Assembly: GCA_029964075.1 (NCBI GenBank)
Contig: CM057133.1
Coordinates: 13,044,699-13,108,698, forward strand
DNA: 64,000 bases
Direction: 5' to 3'
From: Patiria pectinifera
Lineage: Eukaryota > Echinodermata > Asteroidea > Valvatida > Asterinidae
Every line of letters begins with the position of its first letter. Within the stretch, counting starts at the first letter, position 1. Below the pieces are notes generated by a model, which saw only the letters and a program-made list of their open reading frames with translations, ran no database searches and was not told where the DNA came from. The position numbers were made by a program, and so were the translations under genes. Positions 1 to 13,546 of the stretch are shown piece after piece.

Positions 1-3000
1 GTATTTTCCGTGACCCGTATCCCCCTCATAGGTATCAGGATACACCACGAGCATGGTTTGGCTTTGGGCCCCCCTGGCACGGAAACCTCCTACCCAGAGG
101 GAGTTGCAGTGCTATAAGGGCATCTCCGGCAGAGGCTGACAACCTCATTTCCAAAAGAGGTTATGGGAGTCCGACTCGGTGAACTGGCTGGCTGGGCCAG
201 AAGCTGAGAAGACTGTTCACGGGCCCGAGCAACGGAACAACGGTGGTTTGTATTAGGCCTTACCGGTACATGTACCTGGACAAGCTACATACATAGATTG
301 CTTCACGGAATGTACATGGTATGGGCGGTATTTAGGTAATTATAAACTTGCCCTCATAAGGAGACGTAGCTAATGAGTTTCCATTCTGCTAAATCTTGAC
401 CTCCTTACTTTCAGACAAAATACGTAATTGGATGATTATAATCGCATGGGTTTAAAGGTTCACAAAATAGCCACCAGGGGCCTGAATATCCTCTCTCCTC
501 TACAAAACCAAAATCTGAAGACCAGATTTTGTAAGTTTCACTTGAACTGCATGACAGTGTATGATAATAGACTGACTCAACTGTCTAGCATTATGGGCTC
601 CGTGCACAAGTAACCCTCAGCGGTATGGATGAGAGAGTCGGGGGAGACCACTGAGACATTTGACGCATTGCCGACGACACTCGTTGCTCGTGCGAAGACG
701 CTATGACTTTTGTACTTTCAGATTAGAAGAAGTCATGCATACTTCACGCCATACTTGTGCAAACCAATACGCATGCAGTGTGCTTCCCGCCCCCCCCCCC
801 CCCCCCCAACTGAGGCTTTCAAAAGTGGTCAAAAAAAGCCCTTTCTTGTTCGCGCACGGAGCCCATAGCACATACATATACAGGCATGTATGATTCCCCT
901 CAGATTTGCAGATGTAGTGCTACGCACCATAGAGCTAGGGTCCTACTCCTAGCTCTACAAAAATGTATGTGCGTACAAACTACATGTACTAAATAAATCA
1001 GTTCATTTTCAAGCATTCTTTCTGCAGTACAAAATAACACAATATAATCTATATAATAGGAGAAAACCTTATTGGGTCGTGTCAAATTTTCAATAATTAA
1101 GAAGCCTGTTTTCTACTAATGTAATCAATCAGAAGTGATACAGAAATACTGAGGACTTCCAGAATCATTCCAGAGCTTGGTCAACTACCCCAAGAATTAA
1201 GGGAATTTAACGATGGCCAGCGAATATTTGCTCAGCTTGTATGCACAGATGTGAAGTACTTCCACAGATGCCTGATCAACCAGATCACAATAGCTCTCCA
1301 GAATGGATACTCCACAGGGTGGTAGCCTGGCTGTCTGCCTGCACATAGTGCCCAGCCATAACAAGTATAGTCATTACCACCCCAGGCTCCATCCCATATA
1401 GCAGATGCTCCCAGACACCTGATCCATCTTACCGCAACCTCTCCAATCAAACAGCTCTCTCCTCATCTTCTCATTATGTTGACAGGGGCTAGACATCTTG
1501 GAAACCCTACCCTTATGTATCACAAGAAAACACGGGCAAGCCCTACTCCAATCTAGTCCTAATTCCTTGACGGTTGGGGGTGCGTCAAGGTTACCGATGT
1601 TGCAGAGCCCCAGACCCATTTCCCAACCACACTGAGAGATAATTTAATATGGCTGATTTGATTACTAGGTCCTTTTTCCTTTATCTTTTTGGAGACTAAG
1701 TGATGTGGATGGAGTCGGTGCCGTTCTTGAGAGGCGTAAGTGAAGGACAAGGGTTAATTATTTAATGGCAATATGACACCAGATTACTCTGTTGGACATC
1801 TCTTCTGTTTTTCCTTTGTCTGTTTCTGGTTGGATAAGTGCACAGGATTCTGATCAATTGCAATGTAACGGTACTTCTCATCATCAAAGGGCTAATTCAG
1901 AATGGGAAAAACTTTGGAAAAATTCATTTGTATTTCTGCGAAAGAACTGCAAATAAGTACTGTTTTATGGAGTTAACTTTTGTTTTCGAAGTATTTTTCA
2001 GAGCATTGATGTGTGATGCCTGACAAACATTGCAATATCAGAAGTCTAAAATGTCATTTCAAATTTGTTTTCAAATTTAAACAGAAAACAAACAAAGTTG
2101 CTTTTAGTCACCTTCAAAGTTAAACAAAAAAATTCCAGTTGGAAAACAAAATTCCAAAAGCTGTAGGCCTATCAAGTGTTCTTGAAAAAGTTCCTTTCTG
2201 ATTCCTTTCACTGATTGGTAAATCACTGGACGTAGGGACCCAATTAAGCTTTGACCCTGTGCATTAAGTTGGCAAGTGCAACTCACATCTCTCTTACTAA
2301 AATGATTTTTTTTCTGGGGGGGGGGAGGGAGGGGGGGGTCCTGATGAGCTCGCTCACTCATAAATTAACCTCTCAGGGAACTTGACAGGTCTGCCTGGCA
2401 ACCAGTACCGGGCGCCAGGCCAGGCAGCTGCACCAAGGCGGATGATTGGAAAGTGATCAGCGTAAATTTGGAATCCCCTCAAAATGTTCAGCCAAAAGTT
2501 AAAAAGACAAGAAAGGATTACATATGGCTGTCAATGAAAATTGATTTTGAAGGTCCCCAGTTACCCTGAACTGTGGAGAGAGGCCATTCATTGTGTGACT
2601 CTTATTTTTTTTTATAAAGTTTTTGGTTTGGAGTTGGGACTGCCAGGCGACAGTGTGTTTTACTCCAGGCAATTGGGCCTTGCTCTACCCATGCCTGGTG
2701 TGTATTTCTGGGTAAGGTAACATTGTGACTAGTTTGTAAAAGCCAGAGGCTCCTGCCACACAGGCCTGACCTGCCGGGGCGCCTGGAATGCAAAGCGTCC
2801 AGGAATCCTGTCCTTACAATTGTTAACCCTAATTTGACGTGACAACTTAAAACCCCAGCCCCTTTGCTTGGTGTGTATGCCTATGTACACAGAGCCAAGC
2901 CCAAATCATTTTTGTGTGTGTACAGATTTCATAGGTTTGGAGTGCCAGTTGTAGAGTTTTTAAGCAAGAAGAATAACACAAGTCGGGCAACCAGCCGGGG

Positions 3001-6000
3001 CCTGGCCGCAAGGGACAAGATACACCGAGCCACCTACCAGGAAGTATCTGGTTATGTGTCTCCCCTACTCTTCCCATGACTGCAAAAAAAAAGATGGCAG
3101 CGATTTCCGGAGTGAAACGGTGGAACCCAGTCGCTGGGATTCCTCAGGGAGCTGAGGTGTACTCCTTCCTCCTGTCCTCTTCTCTCCAATTAGTGCACAC
3201 ATAGATCATGGCAGCTGTTCCCAAACCCTCTCTTCTCACTTGAGGGTTGCACTCCTGTTTTTCCGTGTCAGTGGTGCTTGTTTCCGACTTTTTTGACAAT
3301 AGCCGATGCAATCCAATTTTTTACCTTGGTATAGAGGCAATGATTTTTCCAGCTGGAGTTATTGAACGATTTTCTGCATGCTTGCCTAGAATTGGTACCT
3401 CATAATTTCAATAAGTCTTTTAGTTTTATGCTTGATCCCATGCAACTGTTCTACCCACCCACTTTGGCAGTAGTTGTAATTCGCCACGGCGTTTAAAAAG
3501 GGGGAGAAAAAAAAAATAATAACAGCAACTAAACAGTGAAAATAATAAAACTTCATCCATCTGGATAGAGTGTAAAAATGTCATTTAGATATAAACTATT
3601 AGCCAGGGAACCATGATTCTCACCATGGCAAACTTGACCTCTCACATCTGACCCCTGAACTTAACCAACTTCTGTTCACCCACAGGGGCCACACTTCACC
3701 CAAGTTTTATAAAGAATCGTTACTCAGAAGATATGTCATCATCCGGAAACAAAAACTGATGCTCTGAGGCCTCAGGTGCTGTTTTACCACTCACCAAGTG
3801 TTACAAAAATATCACTGATCGAAAAAAAATCTGAGTTTTATGCATGAAAAACCAACCGTCCATATTGTTGAGCAAAAGAGGGCACAGTTTTCCGGGAACA
3901 AACAGCATAAAAGTCATGTTTTAATGAAGCAGTTTTGTAATTTTACCGAAATCTTATAAATAAAGATTTTAAAATTTGATTTTTTTGAATTGTGGCAATA
4001 TGTAAACTTACGTCAATAACTTTGGATTCACAATGCAAAAAAATGGCATCATTATAGCGCCCTCAATGGACCGATCAATTAGGACCCACCCACTGCACAC
4101 ATTGGCAACAACACGTGTGCCTCTCCCATGCCACGCGCGTCATGCGTGTGCTTGCACGCATGTCAGACTTTTGTGGAGGCATGTCGGACATAAATCACTG
4201 CTGAATTGGTCAAAATACTAATGGGTTCCTTCTATTATTTAAAAATGTGGCCAATTCAATACTGCTTATTTCATTCCTGACCTTATTTGACCGACCCTCG
4301 GAAACAAACTACAAAACCATCCGGGATAGGCCCTATTAATGGAACTCTCAGCCACCTGGCGAGTGAACCCAAGCGTAGTTCCTCTGACATTACTCACTGA
4401 AACGCATGTGCATTACGTACGTCATGCCCCAAGTGGTGTTTCAAAGAAACGCTTCAGACAAACTTCCTTTTTGTTATTTTTAGCCCTCACTTGCGTCAGG
4501 GCATCGCTCTCCAGATCTTTGAGCCATCGGATTTGTGATGCCCAGAATGATTATTTTGAAGGGTTGGCAGTTGGCATGGTCAGCATGGGCAATTGAGGTC
4601 ATTCTTTGGGCCATTTACTAATTAAAATAAATAAATTTTCATACCTGTAAATTACACCTACATGTAAGTCAGTTTAAAAATACCAAGATTTTTGATATCT
4701 TAATGATTTTGTCATTAGCCATATAACAAGTTTGTTTTACATATTTTTACTCCTTCATGTATCCATAAAACCATACTGCTGGGGCAGTTTGGGGTGGTAC
4801 AGGGGGTTATTGGCAGGGTGCTTTGGGGCAGTACAGAGCGTTAAACAGATATTTAAATTTGCACTTTTAGATGTCAAACGCTTCATGGGCTAGGGACCTG
4901 GTCACAGATGGCCATTATCTGCATCCACGCCCCTAGCCGGTTTTAAATGTACTTGTTAAAAATCGGCCAAGCACACATATTTATTCCCATAGTAATGCAC
5001 TGCAAAATGAGAAGAAAATGGCTACAGTGGGTGTAAATGTACACATGTACATCACGCTGTGATCTGCAAGACTAGATCACCTGTATCATTCACAATGGTT
5101 TGTCAAATTACAGGGAGCATGTTCCTGTACGTATCGGGCACTGCCCATGGATGTTCAACCAAAAATCTCTCTCTCTCTCCCTCTCAAAAACAAAAGGCCA
5201 TGTTATCGTATCGGTGGCATTCATTACAGACCATGTTATTTTATCCATGGATCTTGCGTGTGGTCTGTCTGGGAGCGGTATACGTGCTGCAAGATTGAAA
5301 TCTCCAGTTTATTTTATCAGACGCTTTAATCGAAGAGGCTACTGTTCCTTGAGCGTGGGACTAAGAGTTGAGGCCATAGCCCTGTGGGCACATGCAGTTG
5401 AGAATACAGATACTTTGCTACAAAGCTTGCATTTTATTTATTTCTGGACTTACCGACAGCATGCCGACAGATAGGCCTACATGAACTGTATACTGGTACA
5501 CGTAACTGTAAAATATTTTGGCTAAGACAGTGGTTCTTCTGCGTCTTAAGGGGATAAGGGCCTATTCTGAGTAACTTTGAGGATAAAATGAGGGCACAGC
5601 ACCCAGTACGGTCTCAAACCAACCAGACAATGTTTTTGGCTGTAACAATATTTTAGGTGACGGTAAAAATATATGTATGTTTTTTTCGTGAAATTTATTG
5701 GTGAATTTTGTTTATACAATTAACCTGATAAAATTGAGGAGTTAAAAGCCACAGGGCCTGTTACTATATTTTATTTAAAAAAAAAATCTCTTTTTTTTCC
5801 CCAGTAAAAACAATGCCCGGCTAAATTAGATACTTTCTTTTAAGCTACTGTAGGCCTACATAGGGTTACAAATTGTACTACTTTTTTTGGACAAATATAC
5901 ATCTAACCCAATTGCACAAATATAGGGCATGCATCATATACAACACACTTGCAAGGCAGATGTTAAAATGACACATGCTCACAAGAAATTCATTTAAAAC

Positions 6001-8289
6001 TTTGATCACTGTTTCATTTCATGGTTTTTTACTTTCTCCTTCGCGTGTACCCAACCCTGACTTTTCCTATAATTGTTCCACCAAGCCCAACCAATTCGAT
6101 TGTGTAACTTCACCCAGCGGCAGTGCTGGTCATGTCAGCCCGATTGCAACAGCCATTGGTCATAGATCCCGGACAAAAATCATAATGGATTGCTCATTGT
6201 AACCTCTCTGATAAACCTCTCCGCAAATCAATGACCAACACAAACGTGTGCACTGCCAAGATGAAAAGGCAACGGGGCCCGGTGACACTGTCCCACTCCA
6301 TCAAACCTCCAAGCATCATTACCCCTTGAAAAAAGGTGTAATCATTGTCGAGAGGTCCGGTATTATCAGCCCGGATCTCGTTTCACTGATCAGCGGGCCA
6401 TAGATCCGTCCCGTATTGATCCGGGCATATTGGATATCCGCACTGATCCAGAGGCTGGCAAATGGGGGTCCGCTATTTCATGCTCGGGTCAAATCATTGA
6501 TTCTTTTTTTTTTTTTCGCTCGTACTCACTGTGTCTCTCTCTTACTCCCTTTCGGTGAGCGCTCTCCGGCAGAACAGAAAGAACCGGAAAGGCGCGTTAT
6601 TGTATCATTAAATTACAATCTATTGCCTGAGCTGCGGTGTCAAATGATGATGTGCGAGCGCCATTCATGAATCACAAAAGCATCTCCAACTGTGACCTTG
6701 GCGGGGAGGGCAGGAGGATCCTGAAGAAAAAAATTCTGCTGTCATGCCTTTTTGACTCCCTGGTGTTTTTTTTCTTTTTCAATGTGAGTGTTGGCTTTTC
6801 TCAATCTCAAAAGGGAATTGAACAGATCTGTATGGAAAAAGCTTGCCAATATCAGAGGACAAACTCCCCCAGCTGTGACTGGAACGCCACTGGGTGCGGG
6901 AAGGAACACAAAAGCCTGGTGACAGAACATGGAAGAAAGAGGTGAATGCATACCATGATTAGTAAACAGGGCCAGAATCGGGGCATGTTTGGGCTGATGA
7001 CAGTTATGTGATGATGTACACTGGTCATCACACTCTGCAAAAAAGCTAAGGACCCTGGCATGTAGTAATTACCCCAAAAAAAACCATATCTTATGAATCT
7101 AATGAGAAAAACCGTGACGATCTAGGGCTTCTGAAAGAAACGGTTTTGATCAAAAGAAAAGTGGTTTTAAAAAGTGTGTTTGAAGGCACACGTTTTCAGG
7201 TGCATTAGCAACTGAAATAAGTTACAAGACCCCAAAAAATTAGCAGCCGCTGAGCTAAAACTATGTTGTCAACTTTGCTTTGCATTCAGGCGAAATAATG
7301 AACAGGCCTTTTCATTTCATTTCACAATAATTCAACACACCTCTCTTTCCAATGCCATTTTCACAAATCAGCAGAAGGCAGCTTGAAACATGTACCCCGG
7401 TAACGACTTTAATAAAGGCAAAATTCAATTAAAATATAACTTTGGGTGTACTCTTTAGTTGAATATCCGGTTAAGAGCAAAATCTTTTTTTCCACCCACA
7501 TTTCCTGGAGCACATCCAAGTTATGTACGTTTTATGAGCACAGAAACCATTTATTTATCTATTTATGTAAGTGTTTTTCTGCATAGCTAACTGCTTTTAG
7601 GATCAAAACCAAATTAACAAACACACACTTGTAGGTGTAAAGTTCCCAATAAAGATGTGAATGAAATTATACGAGGGAGACAAAACCACAACTGGCCTAA
7701 TACTTGAATACAGACAAGCCCACTAATAAGAACCCATTGAGACCAAGGCCCATAACGGGTGCATTACAAGGGCGCAGGCAGGGCCCCCATTACCCCTGCT
7801 GGTATCTGGGTAACCCAGCACACCCGCAGAGAGAGAGGGTTAGGGTATCTCCTATGTTATTGTTACCAACTCCTAGCAGGAGGCTTGCCCTAGAGGTGAA
7901 CGACCTCAGAACTCCGTCTCTAGAGCTGGAAGCCGCTAGCCAAAACCATACACTCACAGAAGAGGTTTCTCTCCGAACATTCATGACTTTTTTCTTTCTT
8001 TTTTCTCTCTGTGCAAGTTTCTTGAGTTAAAAAAAACTACTTGAATGAAACTGTCTGACCTTTTGTCTGACCTGACCTTTGTGTAACAGGGCTTGGCTGA
8101 ATAGGGTTTGAGGTAGGCATCATCATTAATTTAGGCCTTGAGTTTTTTCTTCACCTCAGGAGAAGGGAGGGAAGCACCAGGCCTTCGTCACTGAATGTTT
8201 ATCACTGGTTTTTAAACAACAGTCTCCACAAAATCCACCTACATGTATTGTGTCATGCACACTATGTTGGTGACTGCTCAGTATAGAGA

Positions 8290-8400
8290 TATCCTGAATC
8301 CATCAAAATCCTGCAGTACCGCTAAGCTTACAATCCTGAATCCATCAAAATTCCCCTGTTTTAAATATGGAGGTATCCTGAATCTGCCAAAATACTCCAA
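8290..8400. repeat. Degenerate short tandem repeat, three copies
   Basis: The phrase ATCCTGAATCCATCAAAAT occurs at about 8291 and again, nearly unchanged, at about 8333. A third diverged copy (ATCCTGAATCTGCCAAAAT) lies at about 8379. Spacing is about 40-50 bp. It lies inside the inferred Slit intron and has no coding signal. Confidence 0.6.
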
Positions 8401-11400
8401 AACAAGGGTATGAGATGACCTGCCCTTCAAACTACAGGACATGTGGGATTAATCTTTCCAATTACAGAAATTAAACCTACTTTTAAGTAAAAAGAAGTGA
8501 AACAAGTGACCTAACTGACACAGGGCCCGGATACAGGTAAATTTAGCGTAAAATTTGCATCCTGCACTGTGAGCACAGGCGTGGTTCCTTCCAAATTAAC
8601 ACACACACTTAAACGCTGAGACGGAAACGAGAAAGCCTGCAGCAGTGGGTTGGCAGCGTCCTTCCTCACTGAACTCCGAGGAATGTTGGCCAATTAGTTT
8701 TCACATCTTTTTACTTGTTTCTAAATGGATTCAGGAAAAGACTTGGCTTGTACTGTAAGGTACTGCTTTTGCTGTGTTACAGAAACCAAAAATGTTGAGG
8801 GAAGAAACACTTTCAGCAATTGCATTTTTACGTTTTCTTTTTCAGAAACAGTTACGATATCTTAAGGAACTAAATTCTTATCACACCTAACTGATGTTGA
8901 ATTGTAAAGGCAATCATGGTCATGCTCCTGACAAAATTACATTTAAGCTTTTTGTTTAGTAATTTCTGTGCTGACACTTTTTTAATGATTTTTACAGGTA
9001 TTTTATGGGAATTGATGGTTGCTGACTTTTGGGTGTGAACATTACACTACAATAGTACAAACTCAAAATGTTTATTCAAAACAAAATTCCAGGGCAGCAT
9101 GAGAAATTACCAGTATGGGGTGAGTAACCCCGCAGACCTGTCCAGCGCATTGTCCACAATTGCAAACAAACCAAAAACATCTCAGGTTAAAAAAAAATAA
9201 AAAATTTGAATGACAGATCCTTGCCAGCAGACTTGCAAATTCTCCCCCAGGCAAGAATACCTAGAATGTCTTGACTTTCAATGGCAAATTGTTCGGGTTA
9301 CAATTCAACAACCAGTTTCCAGATTAGTAGCCAAGGTTTTCTTGTATCAAATTCTCCAAACAGAGGGACCAAATTGGCTATGATATATGCACACTTCAAC
9401 CGGAGAAATTATTTATTTTGTTAACAATGCCTTCAGGTGCATCTTGGAGATATTTTTCTGAAATTAAAAAATAATAATACAACACAACAACTGCCGTTTG
9501 GACTCTATGATAAAGACATTTTAGCTACATGATTAAAAGTGACATTTCTAGATTGCACATCCAGGGTCAAGCATGTTACTTGCAAACATTCGCAGGAAAT
9601 TACATTTCTACTTTGTCACTATCTATAATGAAGGAAATTAAGCGAGGTTTGGTGAGTCACTATGACCTTACAGTCTTTTCCTCCCACAATAAAAGCACAG
9701 ATGCCCCGCCCACCTCTGACTGGCAGATCAACAGAGGAGCAACTTTTAATGTGAAAGTTTGTGGAAGCCGTTAGAGGCAGCATTACTGTCCAATTCCATT
9801 GCATTGCTCGTTTTGACATCCTCATTAAATACGGACACAATAGGCGAGAACTTTGGCATTCCGTACAATGATTTTCATTGATCAACAGGAAATTCGCTCG
9901 TTAATCACACGGATCTTGCTTGTGTGATAGGATTAATTGATTCGCCGGTGATAGTTTAATGCCGAGAAATCGGGCATTTGGTCACCAGGAGACATTCGAA
10001 GGAAAAAAAAAAGCGTTGTCTACATCGCCGGATTAAAGCGTACCCTCCACAATGCTTTTTCTCCAGAGAGTCCAAGCAAGTGCCTGCCAGTCAGCGCCGT
10101 CCCTGCAGGCTGGCAAACATAGGGCTCTAACCGTCTCCCATTCACAAGATGCCACAATGGACTAATTTGCAACGGAGGCGAGAAGGTAAAAAAAAAAATC
10201 TTGGACAACATTCAACACAGACTCATAACAGGAGCACTGAAAAGGGATGTTGTTATTCCAAGGCGAGAGGAACACAACACAGACTCGCTATTGTTGCAGC
10301 CAAAGCGTTTTCCCCACCCGTTCGCTTTGCACCTTCTTTCTCTCCTTTTATTTAAAATTCTACTTTTGTTGCAGACATTGAGGAAAAAAAACCCCTGAAA
10401 TCCGCCAGGGGTTCATACACCACGAGGTGCTTTGCCCGTACCCTCAAGGAAATGAAAGCTCTTGCTGTAATGTTTGGACAGGATAAGTTATGTACACATC
10501 TTTTGTGAACGCTATGACTCTGAGAATCCTGCAGTCAAGGTCCAGTGGTTGGCTGAGTGGAATAACCTCTGGTCGTCCGTCGTCAGCAAATAAAAGATAC
10601 ACAGTGCTGGTGACGCTGAAGCTCCTCATGAAAATTCAATTTGAAAGATTTTATCAATATTGAAGTATGGAGGGAAAAAATCACCATAGAAAGGGGCATT
10701 TCTTTGCTACTGTGAATTATTCAATTTCCTGAAATGAAAAGTAAAATTATTATGGAACTGGTTTCAACATGATAGTTTCTGAGGTAAAACCTAGAAACTA
10801 CATTTGAGCATCTGATGAAAGTCTGATACTAACTTAATTTTGAAAATGAATATTCCAACAGCTTAAGACTAATAAAAAAAACCAAATAGCCAGTTTATCT
10901 TGAATTTGTGCAACATTTTGGAATGATTACACAAGTACTGATCTTATTAAGAAAAAATATGTAAATGTGAAATTAATTTTCTTCTTAATATTAGTAACTG
11001 AAGATTTAAATATTGAGGAAGAATAGGGGAAATTGGACTTGAAATAAATTAACATATTTACTTTCAAACATTTCTTGAGCAGCGACACTTTATATCTTTG
11101 GGAATAACTTTTTGACTATAATTTGTTTGGGTTGGGTTGGGCTATGAGGTGTACACGTGTCTTCTACAACCCATCTCCCACTGCACCAAGAGGCTTGACC
11201 AATGATTGACATCAACCGAACCATTGAGGTATCAGGGGAAACTGGTTTGGTCAGATACGATTACTGCCATTGATCTATCCACCCATTACACCATAATCAT
11301 ATAATCATCCCCTGCCGACGATATACAGATACAGCTCGCACAGCCAGGCTCAATGTAATTCAATTTTCGATGGGGCAACCTGTGTTTTCTTAGCCTCAAA

Positions 11401-13223
11401 TCTGGGGCTAATTTAGCAGGGAAATGAATATATATCTCTTACTGACAGGCCAAATTTCCTGCCGTTGCGGGTTAACGTCAACCGCACGAATTCTGAGGCG
11501 CTGGGCGCGCTCCGCGCCACATCCGGATCTGTGCGCATGCCTGGCTAAACGCCCTAACATGAAGAACCCCACCCCCTTGGAGCCTCAAATGAACACCATC
11601 CACACTTTGGAAGCCGGCCTCTTTTTTTTCTTTTTTTTTTTCCTGAACAGCATGTCAACAAGTTAGAGTCGCAGGTATTCATCAATTTTTTACTAATGTC
11701 TCCAAGGTCGGGGAAGCGACTGGGGAGAAGTGGCGTCGGTGCCCAGCCCCAAACGCTCCCGGCCGCGCAAACAATCAGATGGTTTGGGGTTTCCCGATTT
11801 CCTTTAAGGAGGGAGTGCATTAGACTCGGGCTAATCACGCACGGGGATCAGTGCGCTGGCGCAAGCATCTTATCTGTCGGTACTTCTCCTGACATGATGT
11901 TGAGTGTCCGAGTCAATTTCTCGTTTGCAGTTTACAGGCAGGCAGGCTACTCCATCATCGCACACGCAATCACGCAAATTGGAAAGCGGGCCCCGACACA
12001 GGCTAATGTGACATTTCTTGCTGTGATGTTATACATGTACAATAGGCGGGCAAGCCCTAAATCAGGTACATGCAGAAGGCGAACTCAGAACACATGATGT
12101 TCGCTCACGTTTGTACATATATAGTTCATGTCAACTCATGAGCACTTTCTGCAGATTCCTGGTTTTGTTCCGAATGAGAGCCAACAGTACTGACACAAAT
12201 TCAAACGAATACGTATGTAATTTTTCCCCGAAACAAATTGTCAAAGTGATTATACTGAATGAAAGTTAGAATTTGATAAATATCAAATTTGATAAATTTA
12301 CAATTTTGTGTCGGATTTACTCATTTTGTCATATGTTCTTCTACGGCACTGAGATGCATAAAGATCATTCTCTGCTAAACTTCAGCAATCTCTTTTCGTC
12401 AACACTGAAACTACCGTATCAGCTACCGGTACACGTACCCAGCATGCAGAAAGATGGTCAACATCACAAATATTCAAAGTGTGTGAGACCAACTTTATTG
12501 AGCTTTAGAAATTATATCAAACTTCCCGATTTTTTGCATGCATGTGTATACAGTATGCATTTACTACACATTAAATCTTTGTAAATTATCCGTGGCTGTT
12601 GACTGCATGACTAGTCCCAAACGTTCCTCCAGCTTGTGTATCCAATTAAAACAGGAAAAAAGGGCAACAGTGGAAGGGAAGGCATAACTTTCGACCATTA
12701 AAATACTGGCATGTACAATCCCACAATAAAAAACGAGAAGTGGGTCATGTTGAGGTTAATACCCTACTGTCAGAAGTTAATGTTAACAAGCTTGTTTAGA
12801 GACCATGTGATTGTGCATTGGGGAGCCATACTGGCTAGCATGATGAAAGCTGGACGTGCATTTGGTTGGGAGTTCGGGCAAGAAAAGGGATCTGGGGTTT
12901 CTCCCACTGGGGAATAAAAATGCTGCTACAGTACAGTCTTCTTTGGTGTTCAGACCTGATAGCTGATCCGTGTACGGCAGGGTTTTTTAGAGCACATGGC
13001 TGGCTGGTCTCTCCACCCCATATATTTGACAATAATCAATTTGTACATGTAGGCCTATTCGGTATCCTACTCTCAAATTTAAAAAAAATAGGGCAGAGCG
13101 TTCTCTAAATGTCAGGTGAGTCATACACATCATCTGATAAAAAAAAGTAAAAACAAAATTAATTTAAGATTGCAGTCACAGTCTGTGGGGCACTTTACCC
13201 GCAGCAAAATCACAGTAACGACA

Positions 13224-13546
13224 GACAAACAGTAACAAACAAAGACAGTAAAGACAGACAAACAGTAAAGACAGACAAACACAAAACTGAAGTTCCTTCA
13301 AAGCATGATTTTCTATTTTTCAGAGCAATTGTTACAAACAGTAACAAACAAAGACAGTAAAGACAGACAAACAGTAAAGACAGACAAACACAAAACTGAA
13401 GTTCCTTCAAAGCATGATTTTCTATTTTTCAGAGCAATTGTTACAAACAGTAACAAACAAAGACAGTAAAGACAGACAAACAGTAAAGACAGACAAACAC
13501 AAAACTGAAGTTCCTTCAAAGCATGATTTTCTATTTTTCAGAGCAA
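13224..13546. repeat. 109-bp tandem repeat, about three copies
   Basis: The anchor CAGAGCAATTG begins at 13321 and 13430 and recurs slightly altered at 13539, which fixes the period at 109 bp. The first copy is truncated at its left end. Each copy contains smaller internal duplications of ACAGTAAAGACAGACAAAC type. The copies look almost identical, so the array is recent. It generates three overlapping, spurious minus-strand open frames. Confidence 0.9.

Noticed and set aside
1232-1450. Tryptophan-rich minus-strand frame (GAWGGNDYTCYGWALC)
   Set aside because: It suggested a domain fragment, but no second frame segment, splice pair or family motif could be found.
10444-10629. Minus-strand frame STVYLLFADDGRPEVIPLSQ, protein-like at first sight
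   Set aside because: No matching neighbour exon, no family recognised, and the flanking splice sites are not convincing.
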